A stretch of DNA of 64,000 nt from Trichosphaerium sp. ATCC 40318. Lineage: Eukaryota; Discosea; Flabellinia; Trichosidae. Made by a program: the position numbers and the translations under genes. The stretch spans positions 372,001 to 436,000 of the forward strand of contig JALMLS010000143.1 in assembly GCA_038496445.1 (NCBI GenBank). Direction: 5' to 3'. Under the pieces are notes generated by a model. The model was given only the letters and a program-made list of their open reading frames with translations, had not been told where the DNA came from and made no database searches. Each line of letters starts with the position of its first letter. The stretch's first letter is position 1. Of this stretch, positions 34,022-45,690 are shown in pieces.

Positions 34022-35088
34022 ATTCAATCGACATTCCTGGTGTTTTTTCGAAAACAAAGTAACAGACATAACATTGGTTCAAGCAACAGATATTTACAGT
34101 CAGCAGCATAACAATACACTGTAATTGCACTAAACCAAGGATTACCACTGACGAAGGTATACTGTAACCTTGTGCCATTGCTATAAAACTTCGTTGTTGG
34201 AATACAAGTATTTGCCACGAAATTCAAACAAGCTTCAAGATATGGAAAAACACAAAGTGAGTGGTTTCGCCAGCACAATTGGAAAGTATTGTTTTAAAGA
34301 AGAGCAAATTGATCTCCGTTATTTTGTTAATTTATATATTCCACAATGTTGTCCTCGTTGTACTCGTTTTTTATACTACACTTCGAAACCGTCAAGTACC
34401 TTATTGTGTAATGATAGAGATACATGTTCTTTGCTAGTGTATAGCTAAAATAGTTTGGGTTGTCATTCGCAGTGACAATGCGACGTGTACTGCTTGCTAG
34501 TTCAAAGGACCACATCTGATTATCAGAATTACGTCGCCTTACATGTGCCACACCGAACCTTGATTTCTTTTTCCCTGACGGTACAGTAAGAACTCTTCCA
34601 GAGTAAGCACTTACAATTATAGCATCTAAAAAATCACGTGAGTACAGAGAAAGAGAAAACGAAACGCACAGCCACGATAGTATTCTAAATGAAATAATTG
34701 CCTTAGATCGCCACTATAGTATTTCTGTATCAGTCTCGTGCACGCTGAAGACCTGCTGCCTGTGACTTGAAGTACCTATGAATGATTAAAATACATGTCG
34801 AAGTAAGCAGAGATACAACAGTAGAGCCCTCTCTGAATGAGAGTTTCGAATAAAACAGGAACTGATTGAAAATACCTTGTTTGTATGTTCCGAAACAATC
34901 ATGAACGAAGGTTTGCTTGTTAATGTTTCGGACAGCCATTGACATTTGAATAACTGATTTTTTACAGGCTTTTCGTTTTGCTTGTATTGAAACACGCATT
35001 GGTTTCTCCCTCTTCCCCTAACATGTAGTACAAGACCACTATGCTTGTTTTTAATATAAACAGGTCCAATACACGCCACTAATGACAT
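34022..35088 (-). CDS. Beta-trefoil (ricin-type) repeat protein, model tentative
   Basis: It starts at ATG 35088. The first exon reads GPVYIKNKHSGLVLHVRGRG, then CVFQYKQNEKPVKNQLFKCQ, typical of a ricin-type trefoil repeat (IKN..SG..L.V.G...V.Q....NQ.F). A second repeat-like exon (about 34625-34425) reads AIIVSAYSGRVLTVPSGKKK, then NSDNQMWSFELASSTRRIVT. Later exons near 34270-34050 (FYSNGTRLQYTFVSGNPWFS) may be a third repeat. The ricin-type fold here is a carbohydrate- or protein-binding module; no catalytic toxin domain is seen. Exon joins in 34626-34790 did not resolve cleanly, so the gene boundary with the PA-7TM gene is uncertain. Confidence 0.45.
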
Positions 35089-35594
35089 GGTTTCGCCAGT
35101 AACTCTTTGACGAAACTACAACCCTTGCTCGCTGGTAGTATCTGCTTTGATATTAACTTTATTTCGATGCACGTTATGGTAACCAAAACTGCTTTCTACG
35201 CTGGTCACGTGATATCACTTTGTCCACTCTTATATGAAACATGTGGATCAACAACGAAGACAAACGAAGATACAAAAGCTATGTACGTATCTTAGACGCC
35301 GGTTTGGAAGCACGTGGATTCAAAAACCGCACTGGTATACCTTTTGGAACACTTGAGTTCAAGTACTGGTGAACGTGCGTTACCTTATCCAATAATAATG
35401 AACCATTGTAGTCATTTGAAAAACCAAAAAAAAATAACATCACATTATTTGTACATTGTTTATTTTATCACTAATCTACACCGATTATTTTATGTTCTTT
35501 CTCAAACAACCACGAGGTTCTAGTACCAGTGATTTTGAGTATAACTCTTGCTCGTCCAGAAATATAAGCTGGCTCAAAGACCTACGTGGAGGTT

Positions 35595-37521
35595 TTAGTT
35601 CAATTTTTTTTTGGTTTTGTTTTGTAGCAATATGATGTACCTCATAAGGTTATCATCAACTGTAAAAGTGTAATAACCTCTCTGGAATCTTGCAATTTCT
35701 CTTATAACACGATATATAAGTTGAGGTTTTTTCCAGTTAATTAAGCCTCCAATCATGTCAGGATTTCCGTCTTCGATGAATGTCAAGTCAGTCAAATAAA
35801 CGCCCCTATAAAACGACATTACAAAAAAATACACAAGAAAAGTTACAAGTCCACAAAGCGTTCACAAAGTGCATAAACTAAAGCATAATAACATACAAGT
35901 AAGGTACAATTGGAAGCTGTAGTTGCTTCACAAATTCCCTGTAATTGGCGTAAGAACCATGAGCAGATAATTTCTCCTCAAGCCTTGCAAACTCCTGGCA
36001 AAAAAATAGGTAAGTGATGAAATACAATATATCTAGATGGCACATACATCAGTTATTTTATGAGAAAGGCTTTCCTTTGTGAATTTTAACCTACTTACAG
36101 ACGCATTATTAACGCCTGAAATAACAGACAGGCAAGTATTAAAGTTGTTCAGTTTATCTAGCTCCTAAAGCATAAAATAAGCAATAACACTACATACAAT
36201 ACGTCCTTCTCTTGAGGTAACTATTAACGTACACTAGCAATACGAATGACTTTACTGAGTATCTTAACACGATCTTTATGACGTGTTGATTGCACTACAC
36301 AAGTAGATATCCATAGAGATACAGCATTAAAACTTGATAGCAAGTCAGCACAAGGAAGTTTAAACTTACATCTTTTTACGTACCGTTTAATTAGTTTTAA
36401 CACGTTAACTGCTCTATACTTTAGCTTTTGCTTAGCCCAAGCTTGGTTCAATAACTCATAAGGCTAGAAGAGGTAAGTTAAGAATCCTGTTTTATTACCA
36501 CAAAGACTAATGTGCGTCACTACTACGTACTTGTATGGCTTTATAAATCTTGTCTTCAATAAGTGTCAAAGCACGTGCAATCTCGGTTTCCGAATAACGC
36601 ATCATTGTTTGTACAGGTCCAAAACTCTTTAGTAACAACGTATGTGAGTCTTTGAGATAAAAAAATATATCACGTACAGTAGCACGACCACGACGTTTTG
36701 GCTGCTCTGGAATGCTTTTTCCAAACTCCCTGAGCTAAATCCAAGTAAGATCGGCGTAATAATACAAAATCTCATCACGTACCCTCTCATCCAATGTCTC
36801 TTGAATCTCATTTGCTACAAAGAACATACCTTGACTCTTTAACACTAGAATTAACGCTTGTACTTGAGGTATAAGATTTGCTTTTCGAAAATCTTCAAAA
36901 CTTAAAATATGATAAGAATGGACGCCGTTACGTTAACATGTCAAGTAAATGAAGTTTAATAAAGTCGTACCGTAGTTTCAACCATAAATGTAGCACGTGT
37001 AATACTCTAGTTGATATTTTCTTCATCGTTACGGCATCAGGTACCTCAGTAGTTTTCGTTTGAGGCACAAAGAGCCTGTTGAAGAAATGTAAGCGTTTAA
37101 AAATAAATGAGACCGTTTGGAGTTTGAAAACATCAATTGTATGCGAATACAAAGGCAACAGCCGGAGTGTCATGTAAAAATTGTTTTGTGAGTGTACCGT
37201 TCTGTTAGCTTAGTAAACAGCTTCTCTGCCGTTGTAAACGCGATATACGTCAATAAAAACGTAGTAATAAACTCCTCAGCGCCAAATAACGAAATAAGCT
37301 ACGTGAAACAACGGAAATTGCGTACTTTCGAGCCTGGGATTCGTCAAACGAAGAATAAGCTGATTTAAGGATCCAGCAGCAAATTCTCGTCTGTCATTTG
37401 GTTTATTCGTTTCTCCTTCCTCCCACAGCACAAACTGGCGATCATACTCCTCCTCTTCCCATACGTTAAGATCAGGGTCGAATATAGGCTCCATCGAAGC
37501 CTCATCACCGTGAATGCTCAT
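35595..37521 (-). CDS. Ras guanine nucleotide exchange factor (REM + CDC25)
   Basis: It starts at ATG 37521 ([20 protein letters not shown]). A RasGEF N-terminal (REM) module is evident: [19 protein letters not shown], then [15 protein letters not shown]. The catalytic CDC25-type domain follows: [80 protein letters not shown] and [19 protein letters not shown]. These are the conserved SCR blocks in order. It opens Ras for GTP loading at the plasma membrane, and a Ras gene lies 15 kb away. Ten or so short introns begin GTACG. No extra domains are seen, so it is a minimal RasGEF of about 480 residues. Confidence 0.88.
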
Positions 37522-37736
37522 GACAGCGTAAAACTTACATAAATGTGGAAACCTGTTGAACTAACAATTTTGGTCGCTTAGCACAAGAAATGTGACAGTT
37601 GCTTTTTTTTTGGGATACATTACAAACAAAAAACATTCAAAACCGACCTCTTAGCGCCAGAAATAAATACAAAAGCGTCAAAAATGTACTAGAAGGATGA
37701 CACAAATTATTGAATTTATTTTGAACATGGTCGAGC

Positions 37737-38620
37737 TTAAGCTTGTCTTTCTTTTCCCAAGTTTGCGGCACCGTACTCGATATTGTACTTGGATCTGGCT
37801 TTGCTAAATAAAACGATAAGAAAAAAAAATACGCGGCGAATAATAAAAAAAACCAAAAACAATTATTTGTTATTTTCCTCGCTTTACAATTTAGTAGCGA
37901 GTACGAACTATTGAGTTTTGTTTTAAAAAGAAACACGTACCGCAAAGCACCCTTTGTTTTGATAGGGTCGAATTTTCTCTCCTCGGCTGTGACGACGCGT
38001 GGTTCTGGTGTTTCGTATGCAACAAGGTTGGTGTGGAAATCTTTTTGAGATTTTGCTTGGGTGGCTTTGGTAATCTATACAAAGCGTAATTAGTACGGTG
38101 AAACAATTTTTAGCGACAATAAAGGCGAAAAAGTGCCTTTCACGAGATTTTCTGTTTTTTTGTTTGTTGGACGAACCTCGGAACTGTTTTTGACTGTAAC
38201 ACCCTTTGGTACAACCTTTGCGGTCTTCTCTGAGTTTTTGGAAAATACAATAAGCTTTGACAAGAACTCTTGAAGGCGAGCTACGTTAGGTTCGATTCCT
38301 TCTTCGCTGTAGTTTGTTCTTCTGTGATCTACAGCAATACCAATTGATCTGGCTTGTTTTGGGTTAACACCAGCGCGTTTCAACTCCTCTAAGCTGAATC
38401 CACGTCCAAGGCGTACACGGCGGTTGTGCATCTTCAAATTGCATCGAACGATAGGTCTGAGCAAACCATATGCAGGGCGAGGGAATACGCGTAGAGCTTT
38501 GGCTTTTCTCTTTTGTTTCCTTGCTCTTTTTTTTGCCGGTTGGTTAAACCAGAGACGGGCTAGAGGAGGCCAGTTCTTTTTAAAGTGGTTGTTTGGTGTT
38601 GCGGTATTGTGTCTTACCAT
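37737..38620 (-). CDS. RPL13: 60S ribosomal protein eL13
   Basis: Exons 38620-38177, 38074-37941 and 37803-37737 join in frame to give 214 residues, the usual size for eL13. Diagnostic blocks: NNHFKKNWPPLARLWFNQPA, RVFPRPAYGLLRPIVRCNLK, RLGRGFSLEELKRAGVNPKQ and ARSIGIAVDHRRTN. The short last exon gives ARSKYNIEYGAANLGKERQA and a TAA. It is a structural protein of the large ribosomal subunit. Introns start GTTCGT and GTACGT. Confidence 0.93.
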
Positions 38621-38844
38621 TGCGATACAATTTTTACCCTAAAAAAAATGGTAAGTCTGGTTTATTCTCGTGAGAATAATTGTCGCAAAAACTTAAGACA
38701 ACGCCTACGTCGAAAATAGCGCTCTCAGTAGTATTTCTACGCGATTTTTGGTACAATTAATTCATTCGGCGTTGGTTATTTTTCGTTAACACTTCTTGTG
38801 GATGTACGCGGCTGTAATTAGCGTAATTTAGTGTTTTAGCCCAG

Positions 38845-39291
38845 ATGGTACACTAAAGGATTCATTCGTGTTGATACTGACAGTATCAAAAGGGAAATCG
38901 TTCTCCGGCACCTGCCAGGAAGGCACAGAACGCGAAAAATGACGTTGGTGAGAAAACAACTAAAGAAGATCGCTTTATGGCGCAATTAAACCCAAAGGTG
39001 CAGCAACAGCTTCAAGGCGGCGGTGTCCCATACACGAGCTACAGTATGCCGGTAGAAAAACCGATGGTTATGAAAGTACGCTACTTGTCATTAAAAGATG
39101 ACACCTAGTTAAATGTATAGTGGTATATCAACGTAACATGCAGTTAGCCGGCAAAAAAGCCGACAGTAGAAAAAGAACTTGACACCTTAGCGCAAATGGA
39201 GACAGTACTCCCCATATACTACGGTGGTGCAGCGGCAAAGACTGTGCGAAGGGAGTACGTCAAAGTGATAAACAAGAACCTATGCACGTAG
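38845..39291 (+). CDS. Small protein of unknown function, start codon alone in exon 1
   Basis: Exon 1 coding is only ATG (38845-38847), followed at once by a GTACAC donor. Exon 2 (38893-39075) and exon 3 (39148-39291) complete a 109-residue protein: GNRSPAPARKAQNAKND, a middle FMAQLNPKVQQQLQGGGVPY, and LDTLAQMETVLPIYYGGAAA near the end. It is basic and Pro/Gln-rich, with no recognised domain. It lies head-to-head with eL13 (224 bases between start codons). Frame continuity across both introns is perfect, supporting a real gene. Confidence 0.6.
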
Positions 39292-39368
39292 AACATTTCG
39301 CTTGAATACGCTCTTTTTCTCCCTAGATTAGCGTCTTATAATACCTAGATTTCCAAATAGACGATAAC

Positions 39369-41880
39369 ATGTTAACGAGCCTTTTTTTAAAATTTAACAC
39401 ATACATGAACGAGAGTGGTCTTAAAATTGAGGAGAGTCAATCTGCAATATGTAAGCGGTGCCTAAGACATGAAGTACAACTTCAGAAGGCCCAAGCGAAA
39501 CTCGCTGATATTGGATCTCAAGTGAACAAATTTGAACTACATTTACAACGTGGTACGTCACTTTTTTTCTACAACTACCAACCCATTGTAAAGTAGTTTT
39601 ATTGGTGTAGTTAAACGCACACTCCAACCAATTTTTTTTTTGCATGCAACAGAGTTTGGCGTGTTTTTTTTTTTTTTTGAAAACCAAAATTATGAGTTAG
39701 AGTTGTTGCTTGTTTTCTAGGATTTTTGACGTTTCTAATTGTTTTGTGTTAGTACATATACTACAAGATACTATATCAGAAGTATCTAATACACTTACAG
39801 AGGCTCTTAAAATGACTCGTAAGCTCCTGGTGTATTTTCCTGAAGAAGAAAAAAAAAGTCTTCAATTTCCTTTTGAGACTGTAGTCGGAGTACGTTTTAT
39901 CTCTCTCTGGTTTACCATATACTCAAATACAATATAGAGGGCAGGATTGGGTTCAAATCTTATAAAGAGAACACGGTTTAGCAAGTACTTATTCGTATAG
40001 CTTATGATTGTTTGTTTGAGAAATTGTTTGAAGAATGATATTTTTTTTATTTAATATTATTTCTGTTGTTGACTTCAATGTCTTTAGACCAACTAGTATT
40101 AATGCAGAGTTACTTGAAAAAACATTAGAAAATAAATGGATAACAGAAATAATGCCTCGTTGGGACGAAGCGTACGCGATGAGTCTGATTAATTTTCTTT
40201 TTTTGAAAAAGATTTTATGTTAATTAGCATTTTCTAGAATAAAAGAAAAGAATACACAATCTCTTTGGCGAAGAGGTCTGCCTAAGATGATGCGTAAATC
40301 AATATGGAAGAAGTACGTCATACCGTCATTTTCGTTTATTTTTTCGAATCTTATTTACACGTGCAACAACACGTGTTATTTTTTTATTATCACGTGAAGT
40401 CAATGAAGGATGTTGATTTTTTATTTCTTTGTTTAGAGCTATTGGTAATAAGTTAAACATAACTCGAGAGATTTATGATGGATTACTTGAGAAAAATAGA
40501 GAAGAAATAGCTGAAGGTATTGAACAAGGTGAGCAACAACTATCTTTGCAAAATGCTGCTTAATAGCGTCTTTTTTATATTGTTTTTGATTGTTTGGTTG
40601 TAATGCTGTTTCTGATTCTTTTATGTTATTAGAGTACAATCAAAAGATGCCCGAAGAGCCTAAGATAGAAATTATTGAGGATTTTTCTTTAGATGCTATT
40701 TTATCTCGAAACAAATCCAAGCGTTCAAAGGTTGTCGAGCAAGTTAAGAAAGGTATGTAGTAGAAAACAAAAAGTATAGTTTAAAGAAAATATACACACA
40801 GGGTGTATTAGCAGAATAATACTTGACAATATGTGGTAGTTGGTGAACTCTTTTTTTAACTGAAAAAATATAGGTAAAATGAGAGATTTTATTATTCACG
40901 ATTTACCTCGTACCTTTCATTCTGAGAGCCTTTTTTGTGATAAGAATACAAAATCATTTCAAATACTCTTAAATGTACTTGAAGCATATACCTATTACAG
41001 GCCTAAAGTTGGCTATGTACGTACAACCTTGTTTCCTTTTCTTTTTTTTTTTTTTGATACAAAATTTGAAGAACATCTTTTTTGTTTGAGTTGTTACTGG
41101 TTATTTGTTGTTGATGTTAATCTTAGGTTCAAGGTATGAGTTACTTGGCAGGAATGTTTTTATTTTGGATGGACGAGTTTGATGCCTTTGTGTGTCTTGC
41201 TAATGTACTCGAAAGTCATTTTTTTGAATCAATGTGCAACTTGAACATGGACAAAGTACGAAAATTTTATTCATAGTCATTCTTGACCTTATTTTTTCTT
41301 TACTATTTAGTTTGGTTTACATACACGTGTATTTGATATTCTATTTGCACAACATATGCCACAACTACATGAACGATTCAAGTCCTTGGGGATAGGCAAA
41401 GAGAACTATCTTTTGGATTGGTACACCTTTTTTTTCTTCTTTTTTCTTCCTTCAAGTGTCATCCTAGTTTTACGTTTCTCTTGTTTCATTTATTAATATC
41501 GGGTTCTTAATCATTCTAATACAATATATAGGTATCTCACACTTTTTAGTAAGTCAGTGAGTGTGCCTTTAGCAAGTCAAATATGGGACTCTTTTGTTTT
41601 TGAAGGCGAAATGTTTGTTCATCTTGCAGCCCTTGGTACGTCTCTTTTACTTGATTTTATACTTTCTTTCTTATCTGATAATTGAATTTAAGGTATCATA
41701 AAGTTATATGAGCGTAAACTTACAGAGTGCTCGTATGAAGGGATAATGAAGTTTTTATCAAAAATTCCTGACGATATTTCTTCAAAAAAATTATTTAATG
41801 TCATTACTGGCTTTGCTGTTGCACCTTACCTATTTAAGAAAATCCAAGATTTAGAATCAGGTGTGGGTCAAATAATATAA
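39369..41880 (+). CDS. TBC-domain Rab GTPase-activating protein
   Basis: It starts at ATG 39369 with a helical N-terminal region (AICKRCLRHEVQLQKAQAKL). The TBC domain spans several exons: LWRRGLPKMMRKSIWKK, IHDLPRTFHSESLFCDKNT, VQGMSYLAGMFLFWMDEFDA and LLDWYLTLFSKSVSVPLASQ, then IWDSFVFEGEMFVHLAALGI. The catalytic Arg finger (DLPRTF, usual IxxDxxRT) and Gln finger (YVQGM) are both present, so the protein should be an active Rab GAP in vesicle traffic. Introns are short, and one (about 40315-40436) holds three CACGTG motifs. The end at TAA 41880 assumes readthrough of a possible donor just before it. Confidence 0.87.
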
Positions 41881-42312
41881 TTCAAACAGATACAACAACA
41901 ACAATAGGATAATTAAAAAACAAGATGAGCTGTTCCGTGTACAACAAAGTTTTTTGTAACAGTAAAAAATAAAAAATCCATAAAACTTCACACTGCGTGT
42001 CTTTCAACATGTTCTTATCGCATAGATACTTTCAAAATACTATTGTCTATTTGATTGAAGCGAGTGCAAGATATTGCGTATACAAGCGCAACTAATTGAT
42101 TTGTTTGACAGACTGAGTAACACAAACTCGAAGGCGCTTTTTCAAAATATTTTCACCTGTTGAAAATACTTCAGTTTTCTGCAATAATTATTACGCTGTG
42201 AGTAGCAAGATTATATTTTATTGGTTCTAGTTGGGGTGATATTCTTAATTTGATCAGAAATATATGATTACATCAAAGGATACCTCTGTTTATTGCTTTT
42301 TTTTCCTACTAT
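41881..42312. other. Convergent intergenic region
   Basis: It lies between the 3' ends of the TBC gene (+) and the discoidin-like membrane gene (-). AT-rich; no coding sequence supported. Confidence 0.45.
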
Positions 42313-43951
42313 TTATTCAATACGATTAAATGCTGATCCTCTTATATCTGTCTCTAATTGTACCTCATCTTCTGCACTTAAGTATTGTCTTCCAAGCAGT
42401 CTCTTATGACACGTCACCAAGTTATAAAAGGTGTTCCAACCATATAAGAACAAAAACAAGACCACACTGAATGCAACATAACAAGCCAGCATTGAAAAAA
42501 AAACCAAGAAACAAATTGTTCTTGATCTTGATATTTCTGAATGGACAGACTTGAATTCGAACAAAACTGCTTTGTCATGCATTCTAAATTTTGTATTCTC
42601 GCCTATAAAAAAGGTTAGCAGGTTAAGTACTTATCCAGGAAGTATCGAGGTGCTATTTTAATTTTTCGTGAACGAACTTTGTGTAAGTTTTTTGGTTCTT
42701 GCTAAGTCCATTTGAGCACGAATTCCTTCGTTTATATCACTATGTATATCTTTTCTACACATAACCTCTATATCAAGACATGTCTTACGAGTATTTAAAG
42801 CTTGTATTTCACATGTAGTATAAAAACCGATTGTCTCCTACAAGCCTTAAGTTTAGTCGTTTTTTCCATGTCAATAAAAAACAGCATGTATAAACATTAC
42901 AAGATTGGTAAAAGGTGCATAGCGTACATTGAATCCACCGGTTAGATTTAATCCTGGATGTAGTGAAATAGGTATAAAACATGTTGTACAAATCTTCTTC
43001 TGTTTTTCTTCAATGCTACGCTTGGCTATTATAATTGGCTCATGTTTCGGACCTGAGCAGTCATAAGCTTTTTCGAACCACCTTGTTGATGTTAACAAGC
43101 AATGGAATTTGATGATAAGGTTCATTCAATGTAGGCTTCACGTACACTCGAACATCAGGGATTTCGATAGGCGTTTCAAAGATGTATCCGAAGGCACCCA
43201 AGTCGACTTTTTCTAAATCTGGTGATGTCACTGTGTCGACACCTATTGTATTGTTTTAAGAATTCAGCGACTTTACCGCTATTTTTTATGGTTACCGTGT
43301 ACTTGAGAGAGCCAGTAGGAATGTGCAGTATTACTAACAATAGCACCAAAAGTGAGACTGAATACAACACCCAAGAAAAGAACTCCAATACAAAAATACT
43401 GGTTTTTTGTATTGTCTCCGAAAATACCTTTTTTTTTGTCAAATCCAAGAAAACAAGAAAATTCCACAAACACGTGGAAAATGTTGACAGAATTTTTAAG
43501 TACGCTTTCTAAATCCACTGCATAGTAGTGCCACTATTGATACAAGAAACGCAGCAACACCAAGCAGCGAGGGTAATAAAATAGCAGCTGGCTTCTAATG
43601 TCTTTTTCATTAATTTCATTATCACAATCAAAGTGTTCGTACGCTTTCTGAACCTGCTGCCCATAGAGTAAAAGATAAACAAAAGAAAAGTAATAAACTA
43701 CACGTTGTAGATATTATTACTACCTTGTTCATCTTCTTCCGCTCAGTAAAGTGACCGTAGACGTGTAGCAATTCAAATCCAACAAAAATTTGATGTGGTT
43801 TACCTCGCTTAACACCGTGATAAGTTAAGCGTACATATCTTGCAGTCACCGGTAATGGATTTTTACTTTGCAACTTGCTTGTTTGGGTATTAAACGCTCT
43901 GATGTCATACTCTTTTAGTCTGTACAATTTTTTATTATTTGACGTTTTCAC
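42313..43951 (-). CDS. Membrane protein with discoidin-like segment, 5' end unresolved
   Basis: The first exon (43951 downward) reads LYRLKEYDIRAFNTQTSKLQ, then NPLPVTARYVRLTYHGVKRG and IFVGFELLHVYG. That resembles the C-terminal half of an F5/8-type C (discoidin) domain. Later exons give hydrophobic helices (LLGVAAFLVSIVALLCSG, YFCIGVLFLGVVFSLTFGAI). A Cys-containing loop follows (KKICTTCFIPISLHPGLNL), and a final helix (ICFLVFFSMLACYVAFSVVL, then FLFLYGW) near the C-terminus. The exon starting at 43951 has no ATG and follows an acceptor. The nearest upstream coding sequence is the end of PEX14, and a phase-compatible 34-base intron (GTAAAAGAAG...TACTAG) would fuse the two. It may be a separate gene with an unseen first exon. 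Confidence 0.4.
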
Positions 43952-43964
43952 CTAGTACCTACTC

Positions 43965-45595
43965 TCACTGTTTCTCTTCTTTTACTTCTTTTGTTTCTTT
44001 TTCTTCTACAGGTAAAGGGGAATGTATAGACTCAGTTTGTAATTGTGCGTTGTTTTGTGGGACCCTTGAAGGATGAATATTAGAGCAAGTCATTGTAAGT
44101 AACAAACCTTGGGTTAGGTAGACGGGCAGGAGGCATCTGAGGCCATTGAGGTTGTTGAGAGTAAGGATTAGGATTAGGGTATTGTTGAGGGTATATTCTT
44201 TGCATATGATTTCGTTGAGAACTTGGTCTACCTTGAGGAGCAATAATACTAAACAAAAACGATAAGTAACCTTCAATCAAAGATTATCTTTCAGCATCGT
44301 ACGTGTTTGCTACATCAGCCTGTAAGTTTCTCAAGTCGTCTGAAAACCCTTTCAAGTTAGAGTCAACTACACCTGAACCAACAGCAGTTCTTTCAGTGGC
44401 GTAGTAATGAGAAACAGATGCTCGAGTGTCAGCATTAGTTTGCTTTAAATCGGATGTTTCATTGTCTTCGTCTTCACCAACGCCACTTAGGGGACTATGC
44501 AAGCTATGTCTCATATCAAAAGCATCTGATCTCGTATTCTTTATAAATGTTTGAACGCTACCAACAGCTGCAATGACTTGCTTATTTTGCTCAACAACTT
44601 TTTCTTCAATTGCTTCAATTTGCTTCGTCATGTCTTCCATACGTTTCTCTTCTTTTGGTTTCTATTAACGAAGTCTTAGTACTTGAAATCTCTTCCCTAC
44701 TGTGCGGGTATTTGATTGTTATTCTAGTTACCTCTGTCCAAATCAATGGCGTCAAGTATTTTCTGAGGAGATAGAAGATTGCGTTTCCAGCAAGACCACA
44801 TAGTATGGCAACTAAAATCAAGCTATGCCATGGTGGACGCTCAATTATTACACGTGGTGGTACTGATGGAACTTGTTGATATGCCATAGGTTGTTGGTAC
44901 ATTTGCATAGGTTGTACAGGTTGATACGCTACAAGTTTGTCAACAAGCTGTCTTTGAAAGGCAGGTTTGGTTAAAAGTTGTTTTTGTTTTCAGTGAACTC
45001 ATTTGACACTGACATTGTCTTTAATTTGCACGCACTTGGAACTGGTACAGGTGATCCAATACCCGCGCGTGATAATGCTTCGTCTAGCTCAGCATCTGTA
45101 AGGCCTTTGTGTTTTAAAAAAGAGCGTTTCTTCTCTAGTGGTTGTCCAACTACCTGTGGCATAGTTTAGTGACCATTTGAACGGCTTGTTTTGCAAACCT
45201 TTTGGTGAGTGAGAAATTGAACGGCGTTGGTAATCATTCCTTCTCTAAGTGGCTGAGCGACTGGTATTGGTTGTTGTGGAGGTGTGTACGCCGCCTGTGG
45301 TATCGTTTGTGTAGCAGTTGGTATATTCTATTGGTTAGTACGCGAAAAGGTACAATACGTACTGGTGGTGGTATAGTAGGTACTGGCGGTACGCTTGGGA
45401 AATTGTTGACATTTGCTTGTTGCCTCAACGCCTCTCTGCGCTGTAAAACCGCCTGTGCGCGTTGTTGTTTATCAGTTTGAGCCTTTAAACGAGTTAGATA
45501 AATGTGGTAGTTATAAATTGTGCCTGGTTTGATGCTACAGGTGCTGCAGTATCCGCAATAGGCGTAGTTTGAACATCAGCTGTGGGATTCTCCAT
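43965..45595 (-). CDS. PEX14: Peroxisomal membrane docking protein PEX14
   Basis: It starts at ATG 45595 (MENPTADVQTTPIADTAAPV). The conserved PEX14 N-terminal domain, which binds WxxxF motifs of PEX5, is clear: PLREGMITNAVQFLTHQKVV, GQPLEKKRSFLKHKGLTDAE and LDEALSRAGIG. A single transmembrane helix follows (WHSLILVAILCGLAGNAIFY, LL), then a coiled coil (MTKQIEAIEEKVVEQNKQVI) and a Pro/Gln/Asn-rich tail (MQRIYPQQYPNPNPYSQQPQ). The protein ends ...KETKEVKEEKQ, then TGA at 43965. It is unusual in having a long Pro-rich region before the conserved domain. It sits head-to-head with PEX5. Confidence 0.85.
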
Positions 45596-45690
45596 TGTGC
45601 CAATAAGTGTGGGAAAGTTACGACTACCAAAACAAAATTGACTTGTGTGAACTATTTATTACTCTGTACACTACTAACGAACGTGCTGTG
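45596..45690. promoter_or_regulatory. 95-bp shared promoter region of PEX14 and PEX5
   Basis: The start codons at 45595 (minus) and 45691 (plus) are 95 bases apart. A single bidirectional promoter could co-express the import receptor and its docking factor. No obvious TATA box was seen. Confidence 0.55.

Noticed and set aside
19868-41880. A dedicated Ras/Rho/Rab signalling cluster
   Set aside because: Ras, RasGEF, RhoGEF and TBC genes are present but separated by unrelated genes on both strands; nothing indicates co-regulation.
43279-43518. Minus-strand frame starting MDLESVLKNS
   Set aside because: Its ATG is inside the exon of the discoidin-like membrane gene in another frame; only its second half coincides with a real exon.
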